Positions 9,135-17,633 of a DNA stretch of 63,506 nucleotides are shown here, piece by piece. The notes below the pieces were generated by a model, which was not told the DNA's origin, did not search any database, and saw only the letters and a program-made list of their open reading frames with translations. The stretch comes from Bacteroidota bacterium (GTDB lineage Bacteria; Bacteroidota; Bacteroidia; Chitinophagales; Chitinophagaceae): contig JAFDXN010000024.1 of the NCBI GenBank assembly GCA_018267915.1, forward strand, positions 1 to 63,506, in the 5' to 3' direction. The stretch's first letter is position 1. Each line of letters begins with the position of its first letter. Position numbers and translations under genes: made by a program.

Positions 9135-10046
9135 TCACATTTTATCAAAAAGCAAGGCAAGCAAAACGGTGGGTAAATAGATAAATGAAGAGAACATAAC
9201 CCGCTTGGCGGACTTATGATCATTATTTTTGTAGAATACAAATGAGGCTGCAAAATAGAGTATGCCGCAGGCGATGCAGATAAACATGCCTGTATTGCCA
9301 CTGATACCTACCGTACGGGGCATAACAGCCATGGGTATGAGCACCAGGCTATAAAACATGCATTGCAGGCCGGTGAAGCGGGTTTTGCCCTGCCTTGAGG
9401 GCAGCATGCGGATACCTGCTTTCTCATAATCGTCAAAACCGACCCATGCGATAGCCCAAAAATGGGGGAACTGCCAGAAAAACTGTATAAGGAAAAGCAC
9501 CCAGCCACCCAGCGCCAGCGGACCGGTAAGCGTATTAGTTGCCGCTACCCAACCAATAAGCGGGGGCAATGCGCCCGGGATGGCGCCGATAAGCACCGCG
9601 ACCGGGTGGATCTTTTTCATGGGTGTATAGGCAAATGCGTATAATAAAAGGGATATGAAACTGAGGATGCCTGCCAGGGGGTTGAAAAAATAAGCTAACA
9701 GCGAAGCACCGGTGACGCCTGTAAGTGCAGCAAATATCCAGGCTTCGGTAGTGCCCATCCTGCCATCAGGCATCGGGCGGTTCATAGTGCGCCTCATCAG
9801 CTTATCGCTATAGCGCTCCAGTATTTGGTTGATCGTGTTGGCACCACCTGTTACCAAGAGGCCGCCTGCAAAGAGTACTATGACTTCCTTCCATGCAAAG
9901 GAAGTACCCGGCGCCAGCAGGTAACCTACTACGCTTGAGAACACGACCATGAAGCTAAGGTTGGGCTTCAGCAGTTGGGCATAATCCTTGACACGATCCA
10001 CTATCACTGCCTGGCCACGGGCCTTTATGGGCTCTTCACGCAACAT
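9135..10046 (-). CDS. ctaB: Protoheme IX farnesyltransferase (heme O synthase)
   Basis: 303 residues, a UbiA-family prenyltransferase with about nine membrane helices. The polyprenyl-diphosphate/Mg site is seen as NTINQILERYSDKLMRRT followed by NRPMPDGRM (about residues 75-105). It converts heme b to heme o by adding a farnesyl group, the first step to heme a for the oxidase. I chose the ATG at 10046. A longer frame begins at a TTG (10106), but that lies upstream of the TACCTTTG -7 box at 10084-10091. 303 residues is the family's usual size. First gene of the oxidase tail cluster; subunits I and II are not nearby. Confidence 0.93.
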   Translation of the reverse strand: MLREEPIKARGQAVIVDRVKDYAQLLKPNLSFMVVFSSVVGYLLAPGTSFAWKEVIVLFAGGLLVTGGANTINQILERYSDKLMRRTMNRPMPDGRMGTTEAWIFAALTGVTGASLLAYFFNPLAGILSFISLLLYAFAYTPMKKIHPVAVLIGAIPGALPPLIGWVAATNTLTGPLALGGWVLFLIQFFWQFPHFWAIAWVGFDDYEKAGIRMLPSRQGKTRFTGLQCMFYSLVLIPMAVMPRTVGISGNTGMFICIACGILYFAASFVFYKNNDHKSAKRVMFSSFIYLPTVLLALLFDKM

Positions 10047-10083
10047 TGAACGAAAGAAATAACGGGATGATTTAAAAACAGGG

Positions 10084-10091
10084 CAAAGGTA
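10084..10091 (-). promoter_or_regulatory. ctaB: -7 box TACCTTTG for the ctaB-led operon
   Basis: A perfect TAnnTTTG on the minus strand, 38 bases before the ctaB ATG. It decides the start choice because the upstream TTG would lie outside the transcript. Confidence 0.65.
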
Positions 10092-10162
10092 ATAGTTGTA
10101 CGGCAAAATTCAGGCCCGAATTATATACATATATAAATCTCCATATGACCAATGCCGCTGCA

Positions 10163-11014
10163 TTAGGCACCGCCGAAAAATTCTATAGTATGATCTACAA
10201 CTTCCTGCATGGCTTTTGGCAGGTGATTCTCCGTCCATGGATGCTTGCGGCCAAAAACGTGGTCGGACGGGACCAGGAATAACTCTGCAGAGGGCTGCCA
10301 GCGGTGCAGATCGTATGCCTTTTCAACAGGAACAGAGGTGTCATCTATCCCATGGCAAAACAACAGAGGTATCTCGAGCTTTTGGAGTGCGTCCTGGATG
10401 TCCAGCCTGTCGCGATTGTTCTGGTAATCTTCATAAAGTTGATAGTTCAGTGGCATCTCCTGCTTCGTACGGCTATTGGAAACATAAGCTATTCCCTTCT
10501 CCTTCCACTCTATTACTTTATCCGTGGGCCAGCCACCCCAGGGCGTTTTGCACTTATGAACAGAGGCCCAGGTAGCTACTGCCTTCACACGCTCGTCTTC
10601 GGCCGCTTTCAGTATGGAAATGCCGCCACCGAGGCTGTGCCCTAAGAGGTACAGTCTATTTCTGTCTATTTGATCGGCATGCTCATTTTCGGATGATAAA
10701 GCCCAATCGATCACCTTTCCAAGGTCATCCAGTTCCTTCGTGTAGCTGTTATTGGCGAAGGCTTCCAGATCAACGAATTCTTCGGGGTGCTCCGGGCTAG
10801 TACCGTTGTGCGAAAAATTGAATTTAATAAATACGAAACCGGCGGATGCAAATTGCCCTGCAATCAGATCAAAATTACCCCAGTCTTTAAACCCATTAAA
10901 TCCATGTGAGTAAATGATCACCGGCTTTGGCTGCCCGGTATGCAGGTAAAAAATATCGGCAATAATGGACTTACCACCATTATTGCCGATGAGGATATTC
11001 TTATTGATGTGCAT
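10163..11014 (-). CDS. Alpha/beta hydrolase (dienelactone hydrolase/peptidase S9-like)
   Basis: 283 residues. Catalytic elements of the alpha/beta hydrolase fold are all visible: an oxyanion-region strand (VIIYSHGFNGFKDWG, about 33-47), nucleophile elbow GHSLGGG (Ser about 134), acid in CHGIDDTSVP (about 230) and His in VPSDHVFGRKHPW (about 253). No signal peptide, so cytoplasmic; the substrate is unknown. I chose the ATG at 11014 over an upstream TTG at 11035, which would overlap the previous gene. The gene follows the TPM protein by 14 bases, so it is the last gene of the lemA operon. Confidence 0.85.
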   Translation of the reverse strand: MHINKNILIGNNGGKSIIADIFYLHTGQPKPVIIYSHGFNGFKDWGNFDLIAGQFASAGFVFIKFNFSHNGTSPEHPEEFVDLEAFANNSYTKELDDLGKVIDWALSSENEHADQIDRNRLYLLGHSLGGGISILKAAEDERVKAVATWASVHKCKTPWGGWPTDKVIEWKEKGIAYVSNSRTKQEMPLNYQLYEDYQNNRDRLDIQDALQKLEIPLLFCHGIDDTSVPVEKAYDLHRWQPSAELFLVPSDHVFGRKHPWTENHLPKAMQEVVDHTIEFFGGA

Positions 11015-11028
11015 TTTTTTCTTTTGAA

Positions 11029-11829
11029 TTACCAACTACCGCCGGCGCCACCGCCACCGGAGCTGCCGCCACCGAAACCACCGAAGCCGCCTCCGCCGCC
11101 CCAGCCACCGCTACTACCGCCACCCCAGCTGCCGCCACGGTTCATCATGCTGCCAATCAGCCAGCCGGTACCGAAGCCGCCAAAACCACGGCCGCTCATG
11201 TAAGAGCCGCCACCGCCTCCACCGCGCCGCCTGATGATCCAAACTATGATAAGCACTATGATAAGGACAATAAGCCCTGTTGCCGGCGAGCCATTTTTGT
11301 CTTTGTTGTCAGCTTTATATTCTCCTTTGGTTGCAGCTATTACGGCATCAGCGGCTTTTGAGAAGCCTTCATAATAATTGCCTTCTTTAAACGCCGGGCG
11401 CATCTCATTGCGTACTATCTGGCCGCATTGCATGTCGGTAAGAGCGCCTTCTACTCCCCTGCCGGTCGTGATCCACATTTTGTGGTCGCCAAGGGAGGCA
11501 AAGATCAGCACGCCGTTATTCTTACCGGCTTGGCCTATGCCCCATTGATTAAACAGCTTGACGGCATAATCGCTCACATCATAGTCGCCAAGCGACTTGA
11601 TCGTCACCACTGCGATTTGAGTAGACGTGGTCCGGTCAAATTCAACAAGCTTTGCCTCTAATTCCTCCTGCTGACGCGGATTCATCATCCCGGCAAAGTC
11701 GTTGACGAGGCGCGGAGGATTAGGCCTTGCAGGAAAATTGTTATCATCTGCGCGTACCCCAAAGGCAGCAAGGACAAGCAGCACGAAAGCCAGTGCCCTG
11801 CTAAATATTTTATGCCCTACACCTATCAT
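11029..11829 (-). CDS. TPM-domain (YgcG-type) secreted or membrane protein with glycine-rich tail
   Basis: 266 residues: signal peptide (about 1-27), TPM domain (about 40-165; VNDFAGMMNPRQQEELEAKL, TQIAVVTI, NNGVLIF, TGRGVEGALTD), one membrane helix (about 183-199), then an Arg cluster and a tail of roughly 60 residues of almost only Gly, Ser, Trp and Phe. TPM (TLP18.3/Psb32/MOLO-1) domains recur with LemA in bacteria and in photosystem repair proteins of plastids; a role in membrane-protein quality control is suggested but unproven. Its ATG overlaps the stop of the upstream TPM gene (ATGA). Confidence 0.88.
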   Translation of the reverse strand: MIGVGHKIFSRALAFVLLVLAAFGVRADDNNFPARPNPPRLVNDFAGMMNPRQQEELEAKLVEFDRTTSTQIAVVTIKSLGDYDVSDYAVKLFNQWGIGQAGKNNGVLIFASLGDHKMWITTGRGVEGALTDMQCGQIVRNEMRPAFKEGNYYEGFSKAADAVIAATKGEYKADNKDKNGSPATGLIVLIIVLIIVWIIRRRGGGGGGSYMSGRGFGGFGTGWLIGSMMNRGGSWGGGSSGGWGGGGGFGGFGGGSSGGGGAGGSW

Positions 11830-12281
11830 TTGCCAAATACTATTTCGTCAGGAAGTTCATTTTTTGTAACAGCAGGATCGTAGGGAAAATGTGTTGCCAG
11901 TGCCTTTCCTAATTCATTAACACAAGCGCAGAGGCCATCGGTGATCTGATCCTTCTTTAGATATTCCTTTAAACGCGCTGCAGCACTTTCCCAAAAGACG
12001 GGACCGCCCGCTTTTTCATATATCGCGGTATCGCCAAATATGGCAAATTGCCGGTCGTTAACGGCAATATAGACGATGGTAGCGTTGCGACGCTCGGTCT
12101 TGAACATGCCCAACTGCGCAAATAGTTCAACCGCACGGTCCATGGCATTCATGTAAGAGCAGCGGTGCTCGACGAACACCCTAACTTCGCCGGTAGTTTT
12201 GCCCTCAGCCTCCTTGATAGAAGCCACGATACGCTGCTGCGAATCCTGGTCGAGTATCGGTTTCTTTTTCCAGAAAGACAT
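11826..12281 (-). CDS. Small cytoplasmic TPM-domain protein
   Basis: 151 residues made almost wholly of one TPM domain (RIVASIKEAEGKTTGEVRVFVEHRC ... RNATIVYIAVNDRQFAIFGD), with no signal peptide and no membrane helix. Paralogous to its neighbour at 11029 and overlapping it by four bases (ATGA), so translation is coupled. A LemA - cytoplasmic TPM - secreted TPM order is common in Bacteroidota and suggests one working unit on both sides of the inner membrane. Molecular role unknown. The stop of lemA lies 11 bases upstream. Confidence 0.87.
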   Translation of the reverse strand: MSFWKKKPILDQDSQQRIVASIKEAEGKTTGEVRVFVEHRCSYMNAMDRAVELFAQLGMFKTERRNATIVYIAVNDRQFAIFGDTAIYEKAGGPVFWESAAARLKEYLKKDQITDGLCACVNELGKALATHFPYDPAVTKNELPDEIVFGK

Positions 12282-12292
12282 AACGGGTACTT

Positions 12293-12871
12293 TTAGAACT
12301 GTACTTTAGGTGCATTCTGCGCTCCCTGGTCGGCCTGGAACCATGGCATTTGCTTAAAGCCAAACATTCCGGCATATATGGTTTGCGGGAAGGATGTGAT
12401 CTTCACATTATACGTTTTCACCGCCGCGTTGTAATCATCCCGCGCAACCTTGATACGATTTTCTGTTCCCTCCAGCTGGTCTTGCAGGCTTTTGAAGTTC
12501 TCGTTAGCCTTCAATTGAGGGTATTGCTCAGACACCACCATCAACCTGCCCAGCGCCTGGCTCAACTGGCCTTGTGTTTGCTGGAATTGCTGCAGTTTTT
12601 CGGGCGTCAGGTCGCCGGCGTTCACATTCATTTGCGTGGCATGCGCTCTTGCCTCAATTACTTGTGTAAGTGTAGTTTTCTCGAAGTCGGCAGCGCCCTT
12701 CACGGTAGCTACGAGGTTGGGTATCAGGTCGGCGCGGCGTTGGTAACTGCTTTGTACAGCAGCCCATTTTTCATTCACGTCGCCTCTCATCCTGTTCATG
12801 CCATTATAGCTGCAGCCGCCCATTAATACAAGGAGCAATACTATGCCCAGAACTACATATAAGCCTTTCAT
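12293..12871 (-). CDS. lemA: LemA family protein
   Basis: 192 residues. An N-terminal hydrophobic helix (about 4-19) ends at Cys20 in MGGCSYN, which could be a lipobox. The rest is helical with the LemA signature (YNGMNRMRGDVNEKWAAV, YQRRADLIPNLVATVKG, FEKTTLTQVIEAR). LemA proteins sit at the membrane with the helical body outside; function is poorly known. First gene of the lemA-TPM-TPM-hydrolase operon. A weak promoter (TTTTGC, 16-17 bases, TACCTTCG) is visible around 12968-12995. Confidence 0.92.
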   Translation of the reverse strand: MKGLYVVLGIVLLLVLMGGCSYNGMNRMRGDVNEKWAAVQSSYQRRADLIPNLVATVKGAADFEKTTLTQVIEARAHATQMNVNAGDLTPEKLQQFQQTQGQLSQALGRLMVVSEQYPQLKANENFKSLQDQLEGTENRIKVARDDYNAAVKTYNVKITSFPQTIYAGMFGFKQMPWFQADQGAQNAPKVQF

Positions 12872-13002
12872 TTTTAAAAAGTTTTACCAAACCTACATAA
12901 AAAACGGGATTGAAAACAGTGGCATTTCGGGGAACTACGCCTTTTTCGCGGTAAAGCACGGTTTCGTGCGGACGAAGGTATCCCTCTTAATATGCAAAAG
13001 AC

Positions 13003-13026
13003 AAAGCCGGTCGACCGACCGGCTTT
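13003..13026. terminator. Terminator-like hairpin before the lemA operon
   Basis: AAAGCCGGTC, a 4-base loop GACC, then GACCGGCTTT. It lies downstream of the minus-strand gene ending at 13054. It ends in only three T on the minus strand, then GTCTTTTGC, so strength is uncertain. Confidence 0.7.
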
Positions 13027-13053
13027 ATCTTCTTATTAATTAACAAAGTATCA

Positions 13054-13563
13054 CTAGAGGTAAAAGCGGGCGCTAAACCCAAACATATTGTGCGGAAAAA
13101 AGTTTACATCGGTCAGGAGGTTGATAGCCGGTTTAATATCAGCACTAAGCCCGATCGGCACCCTGCGGAAACGGTATTCTACGCCGCCTATGGCGTCAAT
13201 GCCAAATATACCTTCGTCATTACGGTCGTAGCGGGCTGTCTCATAATTGTATATGCGGCCATCGTGGTTCCATACGCCGGCATGCGCGCCACCACCAAAG
13301 AAAATGCTCCACCCCGGGTGAGGCAGGTATATATGATACTCTACAAGGCCTACCGCATTAAAGCTGGTACCGTCTTCCCATCCTAACACGCCGCCGGCAT
13401 TCAACTGAGCTTCAACGGCTACGTGGCGGTCTACAAAGAACTTACCTGTAAAGCCGCCACCATCGGGTGTCAGCCTCAGGCCGAGGCCCACCTGTGCGTT
13501 AGCCGCCAAGGCTGTAAATAAAGTGATCAATAAAGCCGTAGTGAACAAACATATCTTTTTCAT
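13054..13563 (-). CDS. Small outer-membrane beta-barrel-like protein
   Basis: 169 residues. Signal peptide (about 1-23, ANAQ cleavage) followed by alternating amphipathic strands rich in Gly and aromatics, ending in FGFSARFYL, the aromatic-terminated last strand expected of outer-membrane barrels. No family name can be given. The ATG at 13563 directly precedes a Lys-Lys signal-peptide start; an upstream TTG at 13593 would bury the signal peptide and is rejected. Monocistronic, diverging from kynU. A terminator hairpin follows at 13003-13026. Confidence 0.72.
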   Translation of the reverse strand: MKKICLFTTALLITLFTALAANAQVGLGLRLTPDGGGFTGKFFVDRHVAVEAQLNAGGVLGWEDGTSFNAVGLVEYHIYLPHPGWSIFFGGGAHAGVWNHDGRIYNYETARYDRNDEGIFGIDAIGGVEYRFRRVPIGLSADIKPAINLLTDVNFFPHNMFGFSARFYL

Positions 13564-13633
13564 AACAGATCCGTTTTCCCAATCTTTAAACAAACTGTGC
13601 CAAAGCGGAAATGAGCAGGATTAATGCAGAGTT

Positions 13634-13664
13634 ATTGCCAAACTTTAACATTGTCCTATTTTTG
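13634..13664 (+). promoter_or_regulatory. kynU: Promoter of kynU
   Basis: TTG at 13635-13637, a 19-base spacer, then TATTTTTG (13657-13664), a full Bacteroidota -33/-7 pair. It lies 18 bases before the ATG at 13683 and downstream of an in-frame ATG at 13611, which excludes the longer start. Confidence 0.72.
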
Positions 13665-13682
13665 TCCAAAATCTTCACATTC

Positions 13683-14948
13683 ATGCCATTTTCTTTCGAA
13701 GCTTCACTAGACTATGCACAATCGCAAGACAGGACAGATCCTTTGTTTCCGTTCCGTGAACGCTTCCTCTTTCCTCAACATGATGGCAGGGATGTATATT
13801 ACTTTTGCGGAAATTCACTAGGTCTGCAACCCAAAAGCGTGCAGTACCTGATGGAAAAAGAGCTGGCCGACTGGGCGAAGCATGGAGTTGAAGGGCATTT
13901 CCGGGCGCGCAATCCGTGGTTTTCCTACCATCACCTTTTTTCAGAGCGCCTTGCAAAAGTGGTGGGTGCAAAACCAACCGAAGTTGTGGCAGCTAATGCC
14001 CTGACCGTAAACCTGCACCTGCTGATGCTATCCTTCTACCGTCCCGCGAACGGGAAGTACAAGATATTAATGGAAGCCGGCGCATTCCCCTCCGATCAAT
14101 ATGCAGTGGAAACGCAGGTGCGCATGTATGGCTACGACCCGGAGGATGCCATTATAGAGATAGCACCACGCGAAGGCGCACATATCATAGAAGAGCAGGA
14201 TATACTGGACGCTATAGAATATAACAGGGAGCAACTGCAAATGGTGATGATAGGCGGCGTCAATTACTACACCGGTCAGTTCTTCGACTTGAAAAAGATA
14301 ACGGAAGCCGCGCACCATGCCGGCGCCTTTGCGGGCTTCGACCTGGCGCATGCGGTGGGCAATGTGCCGCTGCAACTGCACGACTGGGGCGTGGACTTCG
14401 CGTGCTGGTGCTCCTATAAATATCTCAACTCAGGCCCCGGTGCGGTGGGTGGCATGTACGTACATGAGCATCATGGCAATAACCCCAAAACCTTCCGCCT
14501 GGCGGGCTGGTGGGGTAACGACGAAAAGACACGCTTCAAAATGGAGAAGGGCTTTATACCACAAAAAGGTGTGGCCGGCTGGCAAATGAGCAATGCGCCG
14601 GTATTTAACATGGTGGCACACAATGCATCGCTCGACCTTTTTGACAAGGCCAATATAAAAGTACTACGCGAAAAGAGCGTGAAACTGACCGCATACCTTG
14701 AATATCTTTTGAAGCAAATAAAACACCTGCCTTTTGAAATAATTACCCCATCGGAACCCGAACGCAGAGGCTGCCAACTGTCTTTGCTATTTGCGGAGCG
14801 CGGGCGCGAGGTATTTGAACAGCTGACAGCCAATGGCGTGGTAGCCGACTGGCGCGAACCCAATGTGGTGCGCATAGCCCCTGTGCCGCTCTACAATACT
14901 TATGAAGACGTGTACCGGTTTTATGAGATACTGATGGGCATGCAATAA
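13683..14948 (+). CDS. kynU: Kynureninase
   Basis: 421 residues, the usual length for this PLP-dependent fold-type I enzyme, which cleaves kynurenine or 3-hydroxykynurenine to (3-hydroxy)anthranilate plus alanine. Signatures: YFCGNSLGLQPK, WAKHGVEGHF, the cofactor region FAGFDLAHAVGN, and the PLP lysine Lys246 in SYKYLNSGPGAVGG. In this phylum the enzyme usually serves tryptophan breakdown or de novo NAD synthesis by the kynurenine route; no other gene of that route is in the window. The ATG at 13683 (MPFSFEAS) is chosen from the promoter position. ribF follows after four bases. Confidence 0.95.
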   Translation: MPFSFEASLDYAQSQDRTDPLFPFRERFLFPQHDGRDVYYFCGNSLGLQPKSVQYLMEKELADWAKHGVEGHFRARNPWFSYHHLFSERLAKVVGAKPTEVVAANALTVNLHLLMLSFYRPANGKYKILMEAGAFPSDQYAVETQVRMYGYDPEDAIIEIAPREGAHIIEEQDILDAIEYNREQLQMVMIGGVNYYTGQFFDLKKITEAAHHAGAFAGFDLAHAVGNVPLQLHDWGVDFACWCSYKYLNSGPGAVGGMYVHEHHGNNPKTFRLAGWWGNDEKTRFKMEKGFIPQKGVAGWQMSNAPVFNMVAHNASLDLFDKANIKVLREKSVKLTAYLEYLLKQIKHLPFEIITPSEPERRGCQLSLLFAERGREVFEQLTANGVVADWREPNVVRIAPVPLYNTYEDVYRFYEILMGMQ

Positions 14949-14952
14949 TAAA

Positions 14953-15882
14953 ATGGCTTTATTTTTTGACATAGAGAGTTTACCGAAGTTTGAGAATGCT
15001 GTGGTCACCATCGGCACCTTCGATGGCGTGCACCTGGGGCACCGGACCATCCTTAACGAAGTGATAAAGCATGCTAAGGAAGTAAAGGGCGAAAGCATCG
15101 TCGTAACTTTTGAGCCGCACCCACGCAAACTGCTGTTTCCAAACCAGCCTATTAAACTCATTACGCCGCTTCAACAAAAGCTCGACCTCATTATCAGGGG
15201 AGGTATACACAATGTGGTAGTAGCGCCCTTTACAAGGGAGTTCTCGCAATTATCGGCAGAGGAGTATATCAAGGACTTCCTGATAAAGAAGTTCAGGCCG
15301 CATAGCATTGTGATAGGCTATGACCATCACTTTGGGCACGACCGCAAAGGAGACATCAACCTGCTGAAGGAATATGCGGAGCGGTATGGATACAATGTGT
15401 ACGAAATATCTGCACAACTGATAGACGAGGCAGCCATCAGTTCGACTAAAATACGCAATGCGCTGAGCGAAGGCCGCGTAGGGGATGCCAACCATATGCT
15501 GGGGCGCAACTACAGCATTAGCGGCACCGTGGTAGAAGGCAAAAAGCTAGGGAGAGAACTGGGCTATCCCACCGCTAACGTCCGCCAGTCCGAGCCCGAC
15601 CAGATACTACCTGCCATCGGCATCTACGCGGTAAGGGTAAAATGGGGACAAAGCACTTACAAGGGCATGCTCAGCATCGGCCGCAACCCCACCGTGACCG
15701 ATGACCACAGCATCAAAATTGAGGTGAACATTTTTGACTTCGACCAGAATATCTACGGCGACATGATCGAGATTGAATTTGTGGAATACCTGCGCGACGA
15801 GCAGAAGTTTGATTCCCTGGATGCGCTGAAAGAGCAGTTGCATAAGGATAAGGCTATGGCAGTGGCTATCCTTAACAGCTAG
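14953..15882 (+). CDS. ribF: Bifunctional riboflavin kinase/FAD synthetase
   Basis: 309 residues. The N-terminal FAD synthetase (adenylyltransferase) part carries GTFDGVHLGH (20-29), the HxGH nucleotidyl-transfer motif, and ISSTKIRNAL. The C-terminal flavokinase domain (about 183-305) carries GRELGYPTANV and GIYAVRV. Makes FMN then FAD from riboflavin in the cytoplasm. It is four bases after kynU and probably cotranscribed; kynurenine monooxygenase is FAD dependent, but the link may be fortuitous. It ends one base from the convergent gene at 15884 with no hairpin between. Confidence 0.95.
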   Translation: MALFFDIESLPKFENAVVTIGTFDGVHLGHRTILNEVIKHAKEVKGESIVVTFEPHPRKLLFPNQPIKLITPLQQKLDLIIRGGIHNVVVAPFTREFSQLSAEEYIKDFLIKKFRPHSIVIGYDHHFGHDRKGDINLLKEYAERYGYNVYEISAQLIDEAAISSTKIRNALSEGRVGDANHMLGRNYSISGTVVEGKKLGRELGYPTANVRQSEPDQILPAIGIYAVRVKWGQSTYKGMLSIGRNPTVTDDHSIKIEVNIFDFDQNIYGDMIEIEFVEYLRDEQKFDSLDALKEQLHKDKAMAVAILNS

Positions 15883-15883
15883 C

Positions 15884-16543
15884 CTAATCAAATAAAACAT
15901 ATGCAATAAGCCGGCTTGCCTTCCTATCGTAAGGCATTCTATAAGTCATAATGGCGTGCACCAAACTTCGGTTATTCCAGCTAGGGCATGCGTCACCGAC
16001 CCCACTGACAAAGCGCAGCCAATTATCTGCACCATTTTTGAATTCGTACATCAGGCCATACGCCTGGCGAGCCGATTGTGACCAATTACATTCCAAAACG
16101 CAGACGATATCCTTTATGGGGCAGTGCTGATGCACGGCGCTCAATACCTGTTGCAAATTGGATGGCACGTCTCCTTCTAAGAAGCTACTGACGTCGAACT
16201 TCAACCCATGTCCCTGCAGCAACGGCATAACAGTCAGAACATTCGACAGAAAATACCTGTTCTGGTACAACCTGTTTACTGCGGCCATGCCCAGTTGGCC
16301 ATTTTGAAAAGCCAAATAGGCTTTAGGCACATAATCAGCAACATGTTCTACGTCGCGGGCAGCGATGTAAGCCGCATACAATGAACCATGTGCAAGGTCT
16401 GGCCACCCGGTCTCGTTAATATACCGGCGCAAAAACCTGAAATGCACCGAGTCTGCTATATGAATCTCCGCTTCTACCGCTCCTTTCATTTTGGCAGGAA
16501 CCGAATCCAATGCCCGAAGTAAAAGTGCCGTACGTTGCTGCAT
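15884..16543 (-). CDS. DUF6624-like protein, probably lacking its native start (possible pseudogene)
   Basis: 219 residues from the ATG at 16543, but the same frame stays open for 30 more codons up to the TAA (16634-16636) that ends the neighbouring DUF6624 gene. Those codons read like protein and include GACAQYETIF, where ACAQ looks like the end of a signal peptide whose hydrophobic core is missing. Faint similarity to the neighbour is visible (INETGWPDL against IKKRGYPGK, both followed by an Ala-rich helix and a DG/NG-x-L turn). The QIYGTQ signature of DUF6624 is absent. Likely a tandem copy that lost its beginning; function unknown. Confidence 0.6.
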   Translation of the reverse strand: MQQRTALLLRALDSVPAKMKGAVEAEIHIADSVHFRFLRRYINETGWPDLAHGSLYAAYIAARDVEHVADYVPKAYLAFQNGQLGMAAVNRLYQNRYFLSNVLTVMPLLQGHGLKFDVSSFLEGDVPSNLQQVLSAVHQHCPIKDIVCVLECNWSQSARQAYGLMYEFKNGADNWLRFVSGVGDACPSWNNRSLVHAIMTYRMPYDRKASRLIAYVLFD

Positions 16544-16633
16544 TCGCCTTAACGTATCATATTCTTTAGACTGGTTAGTTTCATAAACCGCCGCAAATAT
16601 GGTTTCATACTGAGCACAGGCACCCTTTGTGAT

Positions 16634-17557
16634 TTAATAACGCGTCAAAAAAGCACGCAATTTCGTCGGAGTCTGGCCTTGATACATGAGGTAGTAGGGA
16701 TCGATTTTCAGCAGGCAAGAACCGGCAGCTACGCTGTCCTTACTGTTTGAAAGACTATCCAATTGTTTCAGGCAATAAAAAGACGACCCTTTCAATTCCT
16801 CCCTGGGGAGCGTCACCCTATCAAGCAACTTGACTTTTTCCTTGATATTCGCGTTGTCGCCTTCGTAAACCACAACCCGTGACATCTCCTTTAGCTTTTC
16901 CATCGTTAGCCGGTCATATATTGCATTTAGTCTTCTGGCATTTTCCTCGATGGTCTCTTTGAATCCGGCTTTCTTCCGCAACTCATTAACGTGCAGATCA
17001 TCCTTGATCGGCCATATGTAATTCCGGTTAACTAGTTTGTGGCTTATACTATCCATTACCGGCAAACCAATTGCTTGTGTACCGTAAATTTGTGGTTTGT
17101 TTTCTTCAGTCAGTAGCCGGTCCTCCATCTTCGCGACAAGGTATTGTTCCAGTTCCCCGTCTCGCCCTGCCTTTTGTATTGTGGAAAAATATTGCTTAAT
17201 CTTCCTTGAATGTTGAATCACATACCAAGCCGTTTCGCTCGCAGGTTCGCCAACTATTGATTTACCCGGATAGCCTCTTTTCTTAATTGTCCTTTCAACA
17301 AACAATAGGTTAGTTGAGTCAAGTGACTTTTGAATAGACCAAAGTGAATCGTCCACACTTTTCACGTTTTCCAGTCTCCATTTTACCGCAATTGAATCTT
17401 TGATCGTGGCACTACCAAACTCGATTATATTCCTGTATTTCTGATCCACCGCCATTACGCTGTCCAACTGTCGTTTTAATGTTGGATCAAAACTCTTTTG
17501 CGCGAAAAGATTCAGAGATAAAAGTAGAAGAATAAAGGCGACGAAATAAGACCGCAT
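16634..17557 (-). CDS. DUF6624 domain protein, exported
   Basis: 307 residues. Signal peptide 1-19 (FILLLLSLNLFAQ), then a domain of about 180 residues with VDQKYRN, KRGYPGKSIVGEPAS, AWYVIQHS and NKPQIYGTQAIG, the hallmarks of DUF6624. Members occur widely in Bacteroidota as secreted or lipid-anchored proteins; no biochemical activity is established. The C-terminal roughly 100 residues are not conserved in any way I recognise. A related start-less frame follows directly after its stop codon in the same phase. It lies 76 bases downstream of holA. Confidence 0.8.
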   Translation of the reverse strand: MRSYFVAFILLLLSLNLFAQKSFDPTLKRQLDSVMAVDQKYRNIIEFGSATIKDSIAVKWRLENVKSVDDSLWSIQKSLDSTNLLFVERTIKKRGYPGKSIVGEPASETAWYVIQHSRKIKQYFSTIQKAGRDGELEQYLVAKMEDRLLTEENKPQIYGTQAIGLPVMDSISHKLVNRNYIWPIKDDLHVNELRKKAGFKETIEENARRLNAIYDRLTMEKLKEMSRVVVYEGDNANIKEKVKLLDRVTLPREELKGSSFYCLKQLDSLSNSKDSVAAGSCLLKIDPYYLMYQGQTPTKLRAFLTRY

Positions 17558-17633
17558 AAACCTAAGTTACTACAATTTGCGACTATCAATATAGCAACTT
17601 CCAGCTTGAGAGCATTACTCTCGAATTAACTCA

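Noticed and set aside
12843..13043. 66-codon plus-strand gene between lemA and the barrel-like gene
   Set aside because: It overlaps the lemA start and the hairpin and shows no protein-like features.
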